Positions 36,918 to 45,438 of a DNA stretch of 64,000 bases are shown here, one piece after another. Numbering within the stretch: position 1 is the first letter of the stretch; each line of letters starts with the position of its first letter. The stretch is from Acidiflorens sp963841945. Its GTDB lineage: Bacteria > Acidobacteriota > Terriglobia > Terriglobales > Acidobacteriaceae. The notes beneath the pieces were generated by a model. The model searched no databases, was not told the origin of the DNA, and was given only the letters and a program-made list of their open reading frames with translations. The stretch is taken from NCBI GenBank assembly GCA_963841945.1, contig CAWJFC010000025.1, forward strand, positions 1 to 64,000. Reading direction: 5' to 3'. The translations under genes and the position numbers were made by a program.

Positions 36918-36941
36918 AAAAAAGGGCGGCTTGCGCCGCCC
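36918..36941 (-). terminator. Rho-independent terminator (minus strand)
   Basis: Read on the minus strand, GGGCGGC-GCAA-GCCGCCC is followed at once by TTTTTT: a 7-bp GC stem, 4-base loop and a U-run. It lies 28 bases after the stop of the papain-like gene at 36969 and before amrS, so it ends the upstream transcript. Confidence 0.85.
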
Positions 36942-36968
36942 GGAGTAAGGGGCGTTACGTTACAACAC

Positions 36969-37784
36969 CTATGCGGCGACGGCGGCCGCGGGCTCTTTCA
37001 GCGCCTGCATCTGCTGCTGAAGTTCGGACAGTGAGATTCCACCGGGTGTCTTGCCGGTGGCGGTGACCCAGTCCGGGTCGGCGATGGCGTAAACCTCATC
37101 GACGTAGGTCGCAAAGAAGTTCCAGGTCATCTTGTAGCGCTGGCCCCAGGAGATCACAATGGCGCCGTTGGCGTCGTAGCCCGGAAGCACGACCGCGTGG
37201 CCGCCGACGATCTTGGGCTTGCCGGGGGCGACATCCCACACTGCGGGCGGGTTCGCATTCGCCGGCATGATGTTCGCAGGCACGTTGAAGCCGATATAGG
37301 CCACGCCGCAATCGTTGATGGCGCGCTTGACGTCATCGACGTTGCGCGGATCGACTTCGACGAAGGCCGCGATCTTGTTGGCGGTGCCGCCGGTGGTTCC
37401 CGTGGGAGCGCCTGTGCGGAGAAGATATTTGAGGACCTTCTGCTCATTTCCGCCCGGGCCTTCGCCGGGAGTTTTCGGGTTGTAGCCGCAGGCGAGTTCG
37501 TAGAGCTTCTCGACGTCGATGTCGGGTTCCGTATCCATCGATTTCCCGTTGCTTACGTTAAAGGTCCACACCTGCAATGCATGGTAAAAAGCGGCGCAGG
37601 TGCAGTCTCCGAGAGTGTCGTTGAGCATCATGCCAAGATTTGCCGGCATGCTGCTCGAGTAGTCGACGGATGGGGGCGGCGGGGTAAGAGTTTGTCCGGC
37701 CAGCAACGCGCTCATGTGCGGGATGCGCGGATCGAAGGCGCGTGGGGTGCGGCCGAGCCTGAACGTTCGTTTCATCTCTGTCAT
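36969..37784 (-). CDS. Papain-fold cysteine peptidase-like protein
   Basis: About 271 residues. The nucleophile region is LGDCTCAAFYHALQVW, the His is in GGHAVVLPGYD and the third segment reads VISWGQRYKMTW. In C1 peptidases this last block is NSWG; here the Asn position is Ile, so activity may be reduced or changed. No signal peptide is evident, although an N-terminal basic stretch precedes the domain. The start is ATG 37784 with AAGGAG ahead, not the longer frame to 37847. A strong terminator follows. Function is unknown. Confidence 0.7.
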   Translation of the reverse strand: MTEMKRTFRLGRTPRAFDPRIPHMSALLAGQTLTPPPPSVDYSSSMPANLGMMLNDTLGDCTCAAFYHALQVWTFNVSNGKSMDTEPDIDVEKLYELACGYNPKTPGEGPGGNEQKVLKYLLRTGAPTGTTGGTANKIAAFVEVDPRNVDDVKRAINDCGVAYIGFNVPANIMPANANPPAVWDVAPGKPKIVGGHAVVLPGYDANGAIVISWGQRYKMTWNFFATYVDEVYAIADPDWVTATGKTPGGISLSELQQQMQALKEPAAAVAA

Positions 37785-37975
37785 GGTGGTTCTCCTTAGA
37801 CGTGCCTGTCTTATGGTGGTAGCCAGAGTCGACTTGGAAGGGCCCAATCGCCGTCATGGCGGCGCTGGTTAGATAGTGATGGTTGCGGGCGAAACGTTTC
37901 AGTGGATGTTATGAGAACGTTATGACGTGGAACTAAGTGCCTGGAACTCAGTTAGATTGCGCGGGCATGATGCAG

Positions 37976-40900
37976 TTAGTGGAAATCGTGCGACGGCGTG
38001 GTGGCTGCGCTGATCGACAGAGGCTGAATGCTGCGCGCTTTGAGGTGCACGATGTTGTCCTGATTCTGGACGATGCCGGAGACTAGCACGAAGCGCTCCT
38101 TGAGCACTACCATGCGATTCTGATCGTAAAAATCGGGGCTGATGATTACGCGTGAAGTGCCGGTCTCATCTTCGAGCGTCATGAAGATCATGCCCTTGGC
38201 CGTGCCTGGGCGCTGGCGCGTAATGACACACCCGGCGGTGGTGGCGGGCTTGCCGTGCGGAAGCTGGCGGAGTTCAAGGGCGGACTTGACGCCGCGCGCA
38301 CGCAGGACTTCCCGACGATAAGCCATGGGATGATGGCCGGTGGTTAAGCCGGTGCCGTGATAATCGGCGACTAACCTTTCTTCGACGTTCATCTTGCGCA
38401 AGGGGGACGCGTGGTCTAACTCGAAGATGCCATCGAGCAACGGACCGGTTCGCCGGACCGCGCGTTCGACCTGCCAGAGAGCGTCGCGGCGATGCAGTTG
38501 CGCATCGGGCGACAGATAATTGAGCGCGCCGATGCTGGCGAGCGTGGCGAGATTGTCGCGGTTGAGTTGAGAGACGCGGTGAGCGAGGTCTTCGATGGAA
38601 GCGAAGGGCGCGCGCGCGCGCTGCTGCACCAGAGCTTCGGCTGCGGCCTGCTGCATTCCGCGCACGTAACGAAGGCCGATGCGGAGCGCAAAGCAACAAT
38701 TGGCTAAGGCAGTGCTGTGGTTTTGGGTGGCGCAGTACTTTAGCGCTGCGATTGACCCGACATCTTCAACGATGGCTTTAGCCGCTGAGGTCCTCTCAAC
38801 CTCCAGCGTGCAATTCCACTCGGAGCAGGTCGCATCAATGGGCTTGACGCGCAGGCCGTGCCTCTGCGCATCTTTCACGATCGTTGCCGGATGGTAAAAA
38901 CCCATCGGCCAGTTATTGAGCAACGCCGCGGTGAAAGCGGCGAGATAGCGAACCTTTAAAAATGCGCTGGCATAGGCGATGAGCGCGAAACTCGCGGCAT
39001 GGGATTCGGGGAATCCGTAGAGCGCAAACGAACTGATGAATTTGGCGAGTTGATCCTGCGTCTGCGGCGGAATTCCATTCGCCGTCATGCCCGCTCGCAG
39101 TTTGGCGTCAATTTCGCGCATGCGCTGCTTTGATCGTTTGCTGCCGAGGGCCCGGCGTAATTCTTCGGCCTCGCCGCCGCTGAAATTTGCGCTGATCATC
39201 GCCAGCTTGAGCAGTTGCTCCTGAAACAGCGGCACGCCCAGCGTGCGCTTGAGCACGGGGATGAGCGACTCGTGCGGATAAGTCACCGGCTCTTTGCCCT
39301 GGCGACGCTTTAAATAGGGGCTGGTCATTTCGCCGGTGATGGGGCCGGGGCGAATGAGCGCGACCTGCGTGACGAGGTCATAAAATTTTACCGGATTATT
39401 GCGCGGCAGCGACGCCATCTGCGCGCAGCTCTCGATCTGAAACATGCCAATCGTGTCGGCCTTGCGAATGGTGTCGTACACGTCTGGGCAATCCTGCGGA
39501 AGGTGCGCCAGATCTACCTCTTCGCCGTAGTGGTCCTGAATGAGGCCAATCGAATCCTTGAGCACAGCCATCATGCCGAGGCCGAGCAGATCGACTTTGA
39601 TGAGGCCGAGATCGGCGCAATCGTCTTTGTCCCATTGCACGACCACGCGGCCTGGCATGGTGGCGGGCTCAAGCGGCACGACGGAATCCAGTTGCCCCTG
39701 GCAGATGACCATGCCGCCGGAGTGCTGGCTGAGATGGCGCGGCAAATCCTGCACGCGCTGGCAGAGGTCGAGATAGACGGCGATTTGCGGATTGCTGAGG
39801 TCGAGGCCGGTATTCGTGAACTGGCGCTCCATGGTGTCATTCGGGTCGCGCCACTCCCACGTGCCGACGATGGCCGAGAGGCGCGCGAGCGTGTCTTCAT
39901 CGAAGCCAAGCACCTTGCCCATTTCGCGCGCGGCGGAACGCCCGCGATAGGTGCAGACATTGGCGGTCATGGCCGCGCCGCGCTTGCCGTAACGTTCGTA
40001 GACATACTGAATAACTTTTTCGCGCTCATCGCCGCTGGGAAGATCGAGATCGATGTCCGGCCACTCGCCGCGTTCTTCGGAGAGGAAGCGCTCAAAGAGC
40101 AGATCCATGCCGATGGGATCGATGGCGGTGATGCCGAGGGAATAGCAAACCGCGCTATTGGCGGCTGATCCGCGGCCCTGCACGAGAATGCCATTGCGCT
40201 CGCAAAAACAGACCAGATCCCACACGATGAGGAAATATCCGGAGAGTTTGAGCTTCTCGATCAGCGCCAGTTCTTTTTCGAGTTGCGTGCGCACGCGCGC
40301 ACTCACGGGACGATAGCGGCATCGTGCGCCATCCCAGGTGCGCTTGTGCAGAAAAGAATCCATCGTCTCGCCGCCGGGGACGGGATAGCGCGGGAATTCA
40401 TAGCCTAATTTTTCGAGTGTAAATTCGAGGCGCGAAGATAATTCAGTTGTGTTGGCGATGGCTTCAGGGAGATCGGCGAAGAGCTGGGCCATCTCCTCGG
40501 CGCTGCGAACGTGGCGCTCGGAATTTTGCGCCAGCAGGCGGCCGGCAGTATCGAGGCGGCGCTTGTTCTTGAGACAGGTGAAGACGTCGGCAATTTCGCG
40601 CTCGGCAGGAGTGGCATAACAAACACCATTTGTGGCGAGCAGGGGCAGATGAAGTTCGTGTGCCAGTTCTATGGCGGCCTGATTGCGCGCCTCCTGTGAG
40701 CGGTTGCCGTGCCGCTGCAATTCAACGTAGACATTTTCGCGGTTGAAGATCGAAACGAGCTGCTCGAGCAATTTTCGCGCGTCAGCGAGGCCATCTTTAT
40801 TGAGAGCGAGCGCCAGCGGGCCATTTTCATCGCCCGTCAGGCAGATCAATCCTTCGGCATGATCTTGCAGTTCGCCGAGCGCGGCGGTGGCAATCGTTTT

Positions 40901-41218
40901 TTTCGAGGCGCGCCTCTTGGGGATGCGAAGTTTGGCGGTGGTGATGAGGCGGCAGAGATTCTGATAGCCCGCGCGGGTTGCGGCCAGCAGCGGATAGTAG
41001 CCGCCCTCGACGATGCAGACTTCCGCTCCGATGTGCGCTTTGATTTTGCGCTGTATGGCAGCCATGTGAAAGCGCGGCGCGCCATAGACTCCATGGCGGT
41101 CGAGGAGAGCCATAGCGGGCATGCCGCGCTCGGCGGCCGCGGCGATGAGCGACTCGGGCAGGGAAGCGCCTTCCAGAAAACTGAAAGCGGAGCGGGCATG
41201 GAGTTCGATGTAGGGCAT
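37976..41218 (-). CDS. dnaE2: Error-prone DNA polymerase III alpha, DnaE2
   Basis: 1080 residues, the mutasome replicase. PHP domain start is YIELHARSAFSFLEGASLPE, polymerase palm residues lie in WPDIDLDLPSGDERE, and the fingers continue through AMTANVCTYRGRSAAREMGK. The OB region near the C-terminus (GCVITRQRPGTAKGMIFMTLED) is intact, while the beta-clamp-binding part of replicative DnaE is missing, as is normal for DnaE2. It lies 18 bases after imuB, the third gene of imuA-imuB-dnaE2, the cassette that causes damage-induced mutagenesis in many bacteria. Confidence 0.95.
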   Translation of the reverse strand: MPYIELHARSAFSFLEGASLPESLIAAAAERGMPAMALLDRHGVYGAPRFHMAAIQRKIKAHIGAEVCIVEGGYYPLLAATRAGYQNLCRLITTAKLRIPKRRASKKTIATAALGELQDHAEGLICLTGDENGPLALALNKDGLADARKLLEQLVSIFNRENVYVELQRHGNRSQEARNQAAIELAHELHLPLLATNGVCYATPAEREIADVFTCLKNKRRLDTAGRLLAQNSERHVRSAEEMAQLFADLPEAIANTTELSSRLEFTLEKLGYEFPRYPVPGGETMDSFLHKRTWDGARCRYRPVSARVRTQLEKELALIEKLKLSGYFLIVWDLVCFCERNGILVQGRGSAANSAVCYSLGITAIDPIGMDLLFERFLSEERGEWPDIDLDLPSGDEREKVIQYVYERYGKRGAAMTANVCTYRGRSAAREMGKVLGFDEDTLARLSAIVGTWEWRDPNDTMERQFTNTGLDLSNPQIAVYLDLCQRVQDLPRHLSQHSGGMVICQGQLDSVVPLEPATMPGRVVVQWDKDDCADLGLIKVDLLGLGMMAVLKDSIGLIQDHYGEEVDLAHLPQDCPDVYDTIRKADTIGMFQIESCAQMASLPRNNPVKFYDLVTQVALIRPGPITGEMTSPYLKRRQGKEPVTYPHESLIPVLKRTLGVPLFQEQLLKLAMISANFSGGEAEELRRALGSKRSKQRMREIDAKLRAGMTANGIPPQTQDQLAKFISSFALYGFPESHAASFALIAYASAFLKVRYLAAFTAALLNNWPMGFYHPATIVKDAQRHGLRVKPIDATCSEWNCTLEVERTSAAKAIVEDVGSIAALKYCATQNHSTALANCCFALRIGLRYVRGMQQAAAEALVQQRARAPFASIEDLAHRVSQLNRDNLATLASIGALNYLSPDAQLHRRDALWQVERAVRRTGPLLDGIFELDHASPLRKMNVEERLVADYHGTGLTTGHHPMAYRREVLRARGVKSALELRQLPHGKPATTAGCVITRQRPGTAKGMIFMTLEDETGTSRVIISPDFYDQNRMVVLKERFVLVSGIVQNQDNIVHLKARSIQPLSISAATTPSHDFH

Positions 41219-41236
41219 GGGAATAAGCGGAGGACG

Positions 41237-42973
41237 TCAATCAAATACTCCTTCCACAAACCACCGCTCGCGAATGCGATCTTTGTAAATGCGGTAGAAG
41301 CCGGGCCCGGCGGGGGTTTTCAGAGCCACATCCCATTCCTCGCGCCACCAGATCGACGGGTTCCACCAATCACCGGAACTTGACCAAGGCCCGGAAGCGG
41401 CCAGCACCCGGCGATGGCGGCTCCACAGGCGGACGAAATGAGGCTTCGCTCCGTCGAGCTCGACCGAAGTTTCAAGCGCGGGACGAAAGATTCGCAGCGC
41501 AATAACCGGCGTGGACTCCTGCAATTTCTGAAAAGGGTAGAGATCCTTTGACTCCGCGGAGCGCGCTTCGCTTACCCCGCTCCGCTCAGGATGACAAGTT
41601 GGTTGAGTATTGTAGGCACTCGAAAAATGCCGCACCGTGAAGCTGCCGGGCTTATGCGTATCGACCAACTCCGGCGAGCCCACGCAAGAGGTTCCGGCGG
41701 CGTCGGTGCTCCCGACCACTCCGCGCAACCGCTCCAGCGTGATCTCCAGCTTTTCGGCTTCGGGTGAAGGCGGCGCAAAGAAATTTTCCTGCGCTACGCG
41801 CGGCTTGACGGGAATGACTTCCAGGCGCAGGCGCCGCACGGGAGCTGAGAAAGTTGTCTTCTCCAGGTGCAGCCGAACCAGGCCGAAAAGTAAATGTCGA
41901 TTCTGTGTGGGAACCGGTAACTTCCATTCGTGCCGGTGCTGCTCGTCTTCTTTTTCTTCTTTCTCTTTCTCGCGATCTCTTTCTTTGTGGTGGCGTTGAA
42001 GTTGCCGCACTTCGAGGTCGACTGCCAGATGCAGCTCCTGCGCCGCCATGGCTGCGTTGAGCAGCTTCAGGCACAGCTCCTGGAGGAGGCGGTTCAAAAT
42101 AAAAAAGATGGATTCCAGCGTTTCCACTGGATCGTCAAACTCAAAACTGGCGACGAACTCGGCTTTCTGTTCCATCGTCAACAGCGGCCGCACAACCTGG
42201 CCGCGCGCCAGTTTTTGCAGATGCAGGCCTTCCTGGCCGAGGCGTTCGGTAATGGCCAACGCCGGCAACTCGGCCAGCGCCTGAAATGTGCGAATGCCCC
42301 AACTGTGCAGGGTCGCCAGCATTTCAGGAGAGATCGGCAGCACATCGACAGGCACACACGTCAGCACAACAGCTTCTTCACCGGGAGTGATAAAAATCCC
42401 CGCCCAAGCGGAGTTCCCCCCCCAACGAGCAAACGACGCTTGCTGAGGACTCCGGCCTGGACGGGGCGCGCGTGAAAAGTTGTTTGCGGAAAAACCGCGT
42501 GCCGCGAAAAACGCCGTATCGGGATTGGAGGCGATGGCGATGCGAAGATCGAATCCGATTTCCGCCGCGCGCGCGATCATCATGCGCGTGGCATTTTGCC
42601 ACGGGCCGAGCAGCTTTTCGGTTCCGGCCAGATCCAGAATTGCCGCGCCCGGACAGGTCGATTCGACGCGGGGAGAAAATGCGCCGGCAAAAGTTATGAG
42701 CGCGGTCTGCGCCGATTCCTCATCCGCGATCGAGCGCTTGCGCAGTTGCACGCCGCCATAGGTTTCGACCTGCAACTTGGTCATGCCGGGTTGAATGCCC
42801 GCATGGCGGGCGGCGTGGCTGGTGGCGAAGACGCGCGGCAAACTCGCCGGGCCATCCAGAATGGCAAGAGGCGAAGCTCGCAACGCCACTCGCGCTTCGG
42901 GCGCGGCCTGTGACATCTCGGGCAGCAAGGTGGCCTGCACCGCAAAATCCGGAATGTAGAAGCACGCAAACAC
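41237..42973 (-). CDS. imuB: ImuB, inactive Y-family polymerase-like protein with a repeat insert
   Basis: 578-residue scaffold that bridges DnaE2, ImuA and the beta clamp. It has the Y-family start (FACFYIPDFAVQA), the palm region around TCPGAAILDLAGTEKLLG, and a helix-hairpin segment (LHSWGIRTFQALAELP). The catalytic acidic residues of true Y polymerases are not evident, as expected for ImuB. Residues about 460-478 read CHPERSGVSEARSAESKDL, the translation of a dispersed palindromic repeat (41541-41596) that has entered the frame near the C-terminus. An Arg/Lys/Glu-rich stretch (HKERDREKEKEEKEDEQH) also interrupts the little-finger region. Confidence 0.88.
   Translation of the reverse strand: MFACFYIPDFAVQATLLPEMSQAAPEARVALRASPLAILDGPASLPRVFATSHAARHAGIQPGMTKLQVETYGGVQLRKRSIADEESAQTALITFAGAFSPRVESTCPGAAILDLAGTEKLLGPWQNATRMMIARAAEIGFDLRIAIASNPDTAFFAARGFSANNFSRAPRPGRSPQQASFARWGGNSAWAGIFITPGEEAVVLTCVPVDVLPISPEMLATLHSWGIRTFQALAELPALAITERLGQEGLHLQKLARGQVVRPLLTMEQKAEFVASFEFDDPVETLESIFFILNRLLQELCLKLLNAAMAAQELHLAVDLEVRQLQRHHKERDREKEKEEKEDEQHRHEWKLPVPTQNRHLLFGLVRLHLEKTTFSAPVRRLRLEVIPVKPRVAQENFFAPPSPEAEKLEITLERLRGVVGSTDAAGTSCVGSPELVDTHKPGSFTVRHFSSAYNTQPTCHPERSGVSEARSAESKDLYPFQKLQESTPVIALRIFRPALETSVELDGAKPHFVRLWSRHRRVLAASGPWSSSGDWWNPSIWWREEWDVALKTPAGPGFYRIYKDRIRERWFVEGVFD
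41541..41596. repeat. Dispersed CHPERS-type repeat inside imuB
   Basis: The plus strand runs from AGATCCTTTGACTCCGC to CTCCGCTCAGGATGACA with an internal palindrome (CCGCGGAGCGCG, GCTCCGC). This word is a familiar interspersed element in Acidobacteria and other soil bacteria, and its translation begins CHPERS. It is in frame here and adds about 19 residues. Confidence 0.75.
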
Positions 42974-43021
42974 GATTCATACCCAAGGGTTTGTCACATC
43001 TGTTGCGAGTGCGGTTCGACT

Positions 43022-43834
43022 TTATGCCCGTTGTAACGATGGAGAATGTAGCGAAAGAGAATGTGCGGCAAGAGAATGTGCCGAGAGAGAAATGCCACTT
43101 CCTTCCAGGTATTTTCCCGCGCCTCCTGAATATTTTTCCGAGTCCACCGGTTTCTTGCCGCGGCCGCGCACCACTTCCACATTGAGATTTATTTGCGTGA
43201 GCAGATTGCCGGTGAAGGGGAGTGGATTGCCAGAAAGGGCGGCTGCGTTTTCTACGCGCAACACCAATCCAGCGCAACTGGTGGCGTGCGGCGCCTCGCC
43301 AACAAAAACCAAAGCTGCGGGAAATTTTTCGATCACCCGGCTGAAGCGAAACCACGTACTCAGCGGAACTCTGCGCACCACCCGGTCGGGAACGCCGCTC
43401 AGATTCACGGCGATCAGTCCAAAGCCGCCGCTCTGCAACAGAATGTCGGTAACTTTAAAGGCTTGTTCGAGGGGAGGCAATTTCATCCGGCTGGTGCCGC
43501 AGCGCACCCAGAGCAGACGCGGCAGATGAATTCCGGCGGCTTGGCCGGAGGTTGGATCGAACGAATCGCCAGCGTCGACCAGCGCGCAAAAATGCCGGTG
43601 CGAGGCCTGCGCCAGCAGGGAATTGAGCACCGAAGTTTTGCCCGAAGACGCCAGATTGCTGCCGCAAATTTCGGTCAAGGCATGGAGCGGTACACCCTGC
43701 ACGGCCTGGTCGATCTGCGCAATGCCGGTGGGAATGCTGCCCCGCTCCTGGCGCGGGTAGACGGTGAAAGCGGAGGGCAATTTTTCTTCGATCTGCGCCC
43801 GCAGAATTTGGGATTTCGATAATAGAGCCGACAA
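43022..43834 (-). CDS. imuA: ImuA-like RecA-fold protein of the mutasome
   Basis: 270 residues, first gene of the imuA-imuB-dnaE2 operon. A RecA-like core begins GIAQIDQAVQGVPLHALTEICG; the P-loop GSNLASSGKTS is degenerate in its first position, as in other ImuA proteins. It helps load the polymerase complex on DNA. The C-terminal 20 residues (SAHSLAAHSLSLHSPS) are encoded by ~15-base tandem repeats (43038-43090). The start is TTG 43834; a strong promoter lies 35-60 bases upstream. Confidence 0.8.
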   Translation of the reverse strand: MSALLSKSQILRAQIEEKLPSAFTVYPRQERGSIPTGIAQIDQAVQGVPLHALTEICGSNLASSGKTSVLNSLLAQASHRHFCALVDAGDSFDPTSGQAAGIHLPRLLWVRCGTSRMKLPPLEQAFKVTDILLQSGGFGLIAVNLSGVPDRVVRRVPLSTWFRFSRVIEKFPAALVFVGEAPHATSCAGLVLRVENAAALSGNPLPFTGNLLTQINLNVEVVRGRGKKPVDSEKYSGGAGKYLEGSGISLSAHSLAAHSLSLHSPSLQRA

Positions 43835-43867
43835 TGGATGTTCGCCTTTTATTCGCCAAGTGGAGCT

Positions 43868-43896
43868 ACAGTAGTCCTTCGGTCGAAGCCTGTCAA
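43868..43896 (-). promoter_or_regulatory. Near-consensus promoter with spacer palindrome ahead of imuA
   Basis: On the minus strand TTGACA (43896-43891) and TACTGT (43873-43868) are exactly 17 bases apart. The spacer holds CTTCG-AC-CGAAG, a 5-bp-arm palindrome. Closer to the gene (43858-43841) there is GAAT-N7-GAAC, near the direct-repeat type of LexA box. SOS control is expected for this cassette; which element binds LexA is unknown. Confidence 0.6.
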
Positions 43897-44122
43897 TCCT
43901 CCATTGAGAGGGGGTCTATGTAACTCATTGAGAAGGCGTAAAATATTTTTTATTGGGCCCTGCAAAAAAGAAAACATCGAACTTTACCCAGTAGGATATC
44001 CAACCTTAACCAGCTGTTTAGCGTCTTTGTATAGTTCTGGTAAGTTCTGCCGCGAATTCACGCAGCCCGTTAGCGATTGAGATATGTACCGGGCCAGCGT
44101 AGGAAAAGCGGCAAGAGGACCC

Positions 44123-45229
44123 ATGCGCAAGATTCTCTCCCCCCATGTTGTGTTGTTCGCATTCGCCCTATTCGCCATAACCGCAGCAATTTCCACTCCA
44201 TCCTTCGCTGCCATCGGTATTTCGGTGGGTTTTGCTCCGCCTCCGCTGCCGGTTTACGAGCAGCCGATTTGCCCCGGAGACGGTTATCTCTGGACGCCCG
44301 GCTATTGGGGCTGGGACGCCGATTTTGATGACTACTACTGGATTCCCGGCACCTGGGTGCTGGCGCCGGAAGACGGCTTCTTCTGGACTCCGCCTTATTG
44401 GGCATGGGCCGATGGCGCCTATGCTTTTTATGACGGCTACTGGGGGCCGGAGGTCGGTTTCTACGGTGGGATCGATTACGGTTTCGGCTATTTTGGCGTA
44501 GGCTTCGTTGGCGGCCGATGGGAAGGCGGACACTTCTTCTACAACCGCGCCGTCATGAATGTGAATGTCGAAAATATTCACAACGTCTACGTCGAGAACG
44601 TAAACCACAACGCCGTCAATCACGTCAGCTATAACGGCGGCGAAGGCGGAATCAACGCACATCCGACTCCGCAAGAGGAAGCGGCGGCTCGTCAGCGGCA
44701 TGTGGGGCCGGTGGCCGCGCAGACGCAACACATCAATGAGGCGCGCGGTAATCCTGAACTGCGGGCTTCCGCCAACCACGGCAAGCCGCCGATAGCCGCA
44801 ACCGCCCGGCCGGGAGATTTCAAAAGCGGAGCTATGCCAGCGCGCGAGGCTGGTGGCACATACACGCCTCATCCGAGTCGTGGAGCAGCAGCGGGAGGAA
44901 TGGCCGGGAACGCTCACCATCCCAATGATCTTCCGCCCATCGAACGCAACACTCCCAACACTGGCAACCCTAAGCAGGATCAGAAATACCAGAAGGAACA
45001 GGACAAGCTGATCGCCAAGCAGAATAAAGAGCGGCAGAAGCTCCAGCAGCAGCAGGATAAAGAGCACGCCAAGCTGGCCAGGCAGAATGCCGACGAAGCG
45101 AAGAAACAGCAAGTTGAGCAGCAGCACCAGCAGCAAACCCAGCAGATGGTGCAACGGCATACCGAACAGCGCCAACAATTGCAGCAGCGGTATTCTCCTC
45201 CTGCGGCGCGCGGTGGAGGGAAGAGATAA
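44123..45229 (+). CDS. Secreted WxxGxW-repeat protein
   Basis: 368 residues with a signal peptide (ILSPHVVLFAFALFAITAAISTPSFAA). Aromatic repeats follow (GYLWTPGYWGWD, YYWIPGTWVLAPE, FFWTPPYWAWADG), the YXWGXW/WxxGxW pattern of envelope-associated proteins, then a Gly/Asn-rich part and a highly charged Gln/Lys/His coiled-coil tail with QQQ runs. The start is ATG 44123 with GAGG ahead. It probably coats the cell surface or outer membrane; no function is proven. It is monocistronic, followed by a strong hairpin. Confidence 0.75.
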   Translation: MRKILSPHVVLFAFALFAITAAISTPSFAAIGISVGFAPPPLPVYEQPICPGDGYLWTPGYWGWDADFDDYYWIPGTWVLAPEDGFFWTPPYWAWADGAYAFYDGYWGPEVGFYGGIDYGFGYFGVGFVGGRWEGGHFFYNRAVMNVNVENIHNVYVENVNHNAVNHVSYNGGEGGINAHPTPQEEAAARQRHVGPVAAQTQHINEARGNPELRASANHGKPPIAATARPGDFKSGAMPAREAGGTYTPHPSRGAAAGGMAGNAHHPNDLPPIERNTPNTGNPKQDQKYQKEQDKLIAKQNKERQKLQQQQDKEHAKLARQNADEAKKQQVEQQHQQQTQQMVQRHTEQRQQLQQRYSPPAARGGGKR

Positions 45230-45263
45230 AAACGGCGGAAGCGCTGTCAATAATTGGATCAAT

Positions 45264-45313
45264 CAAAACCCGCTGCTGTCTCTAGCTTGTTGGGTAGAGA
45301 CAAGCGGGTTTTG
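45264..45313 (+). terminator. Long hairpin terminator after the WxxGxW gene
   Basis: CAAAACCCGCT-(GC)-TGTCTCTA, a 10-base loop, then TAGAGACAAGCGGGTTTTG: a 19-bp stem with a 2-base bulge, ending in a short U-run (TTTT). It stands 34 bases after the gene. The length is unusual for a simple terminator, so it may also be a dispersed repeat used as one. Confidence 0.7.
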
Positions 45314-45335
45314 AGTTTTAGGCGGGATTTGCTCA

Positions 45336-45386
45336 CGGTTCACAGCGCACAGCTCATAGCCCACAGCTCACGGTTCACAGCTCGTG
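45336..45386. repeat. GGTTCACAGC / AGCTCATAGC repeat cluster
   Basis: Runs of CACAGC, CATAGC and CACGG words (GGTTCACAGCGCACAGC, TCATAGCCCACAGC, TCACGGTTCACAGC) upstream of the M28 peptidase gene. They are the opposite-strand relatives of the 14-base repeat at 35573. Confidence 0.5.
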
Positions 45387-45438
45387 GCGGATCGGGTGAT
45401 TGACAGCAACTCCCAACCACCTTACGATTTGCGGCATC

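Noticed and set aside
43038..43090. Tandem ~15-bp units at the end of imuA resembling a CRISPR-like array
   Set aside because: Units are adjacent without spacers, degenerate and inside a coding frame; no cas gene.
43835..43960. An E. coli-type LexA box (CTGT-N8-ACAG) ahead of imuA
   Set aside because: No such spaced pair occurs; other candidates are reported instead.
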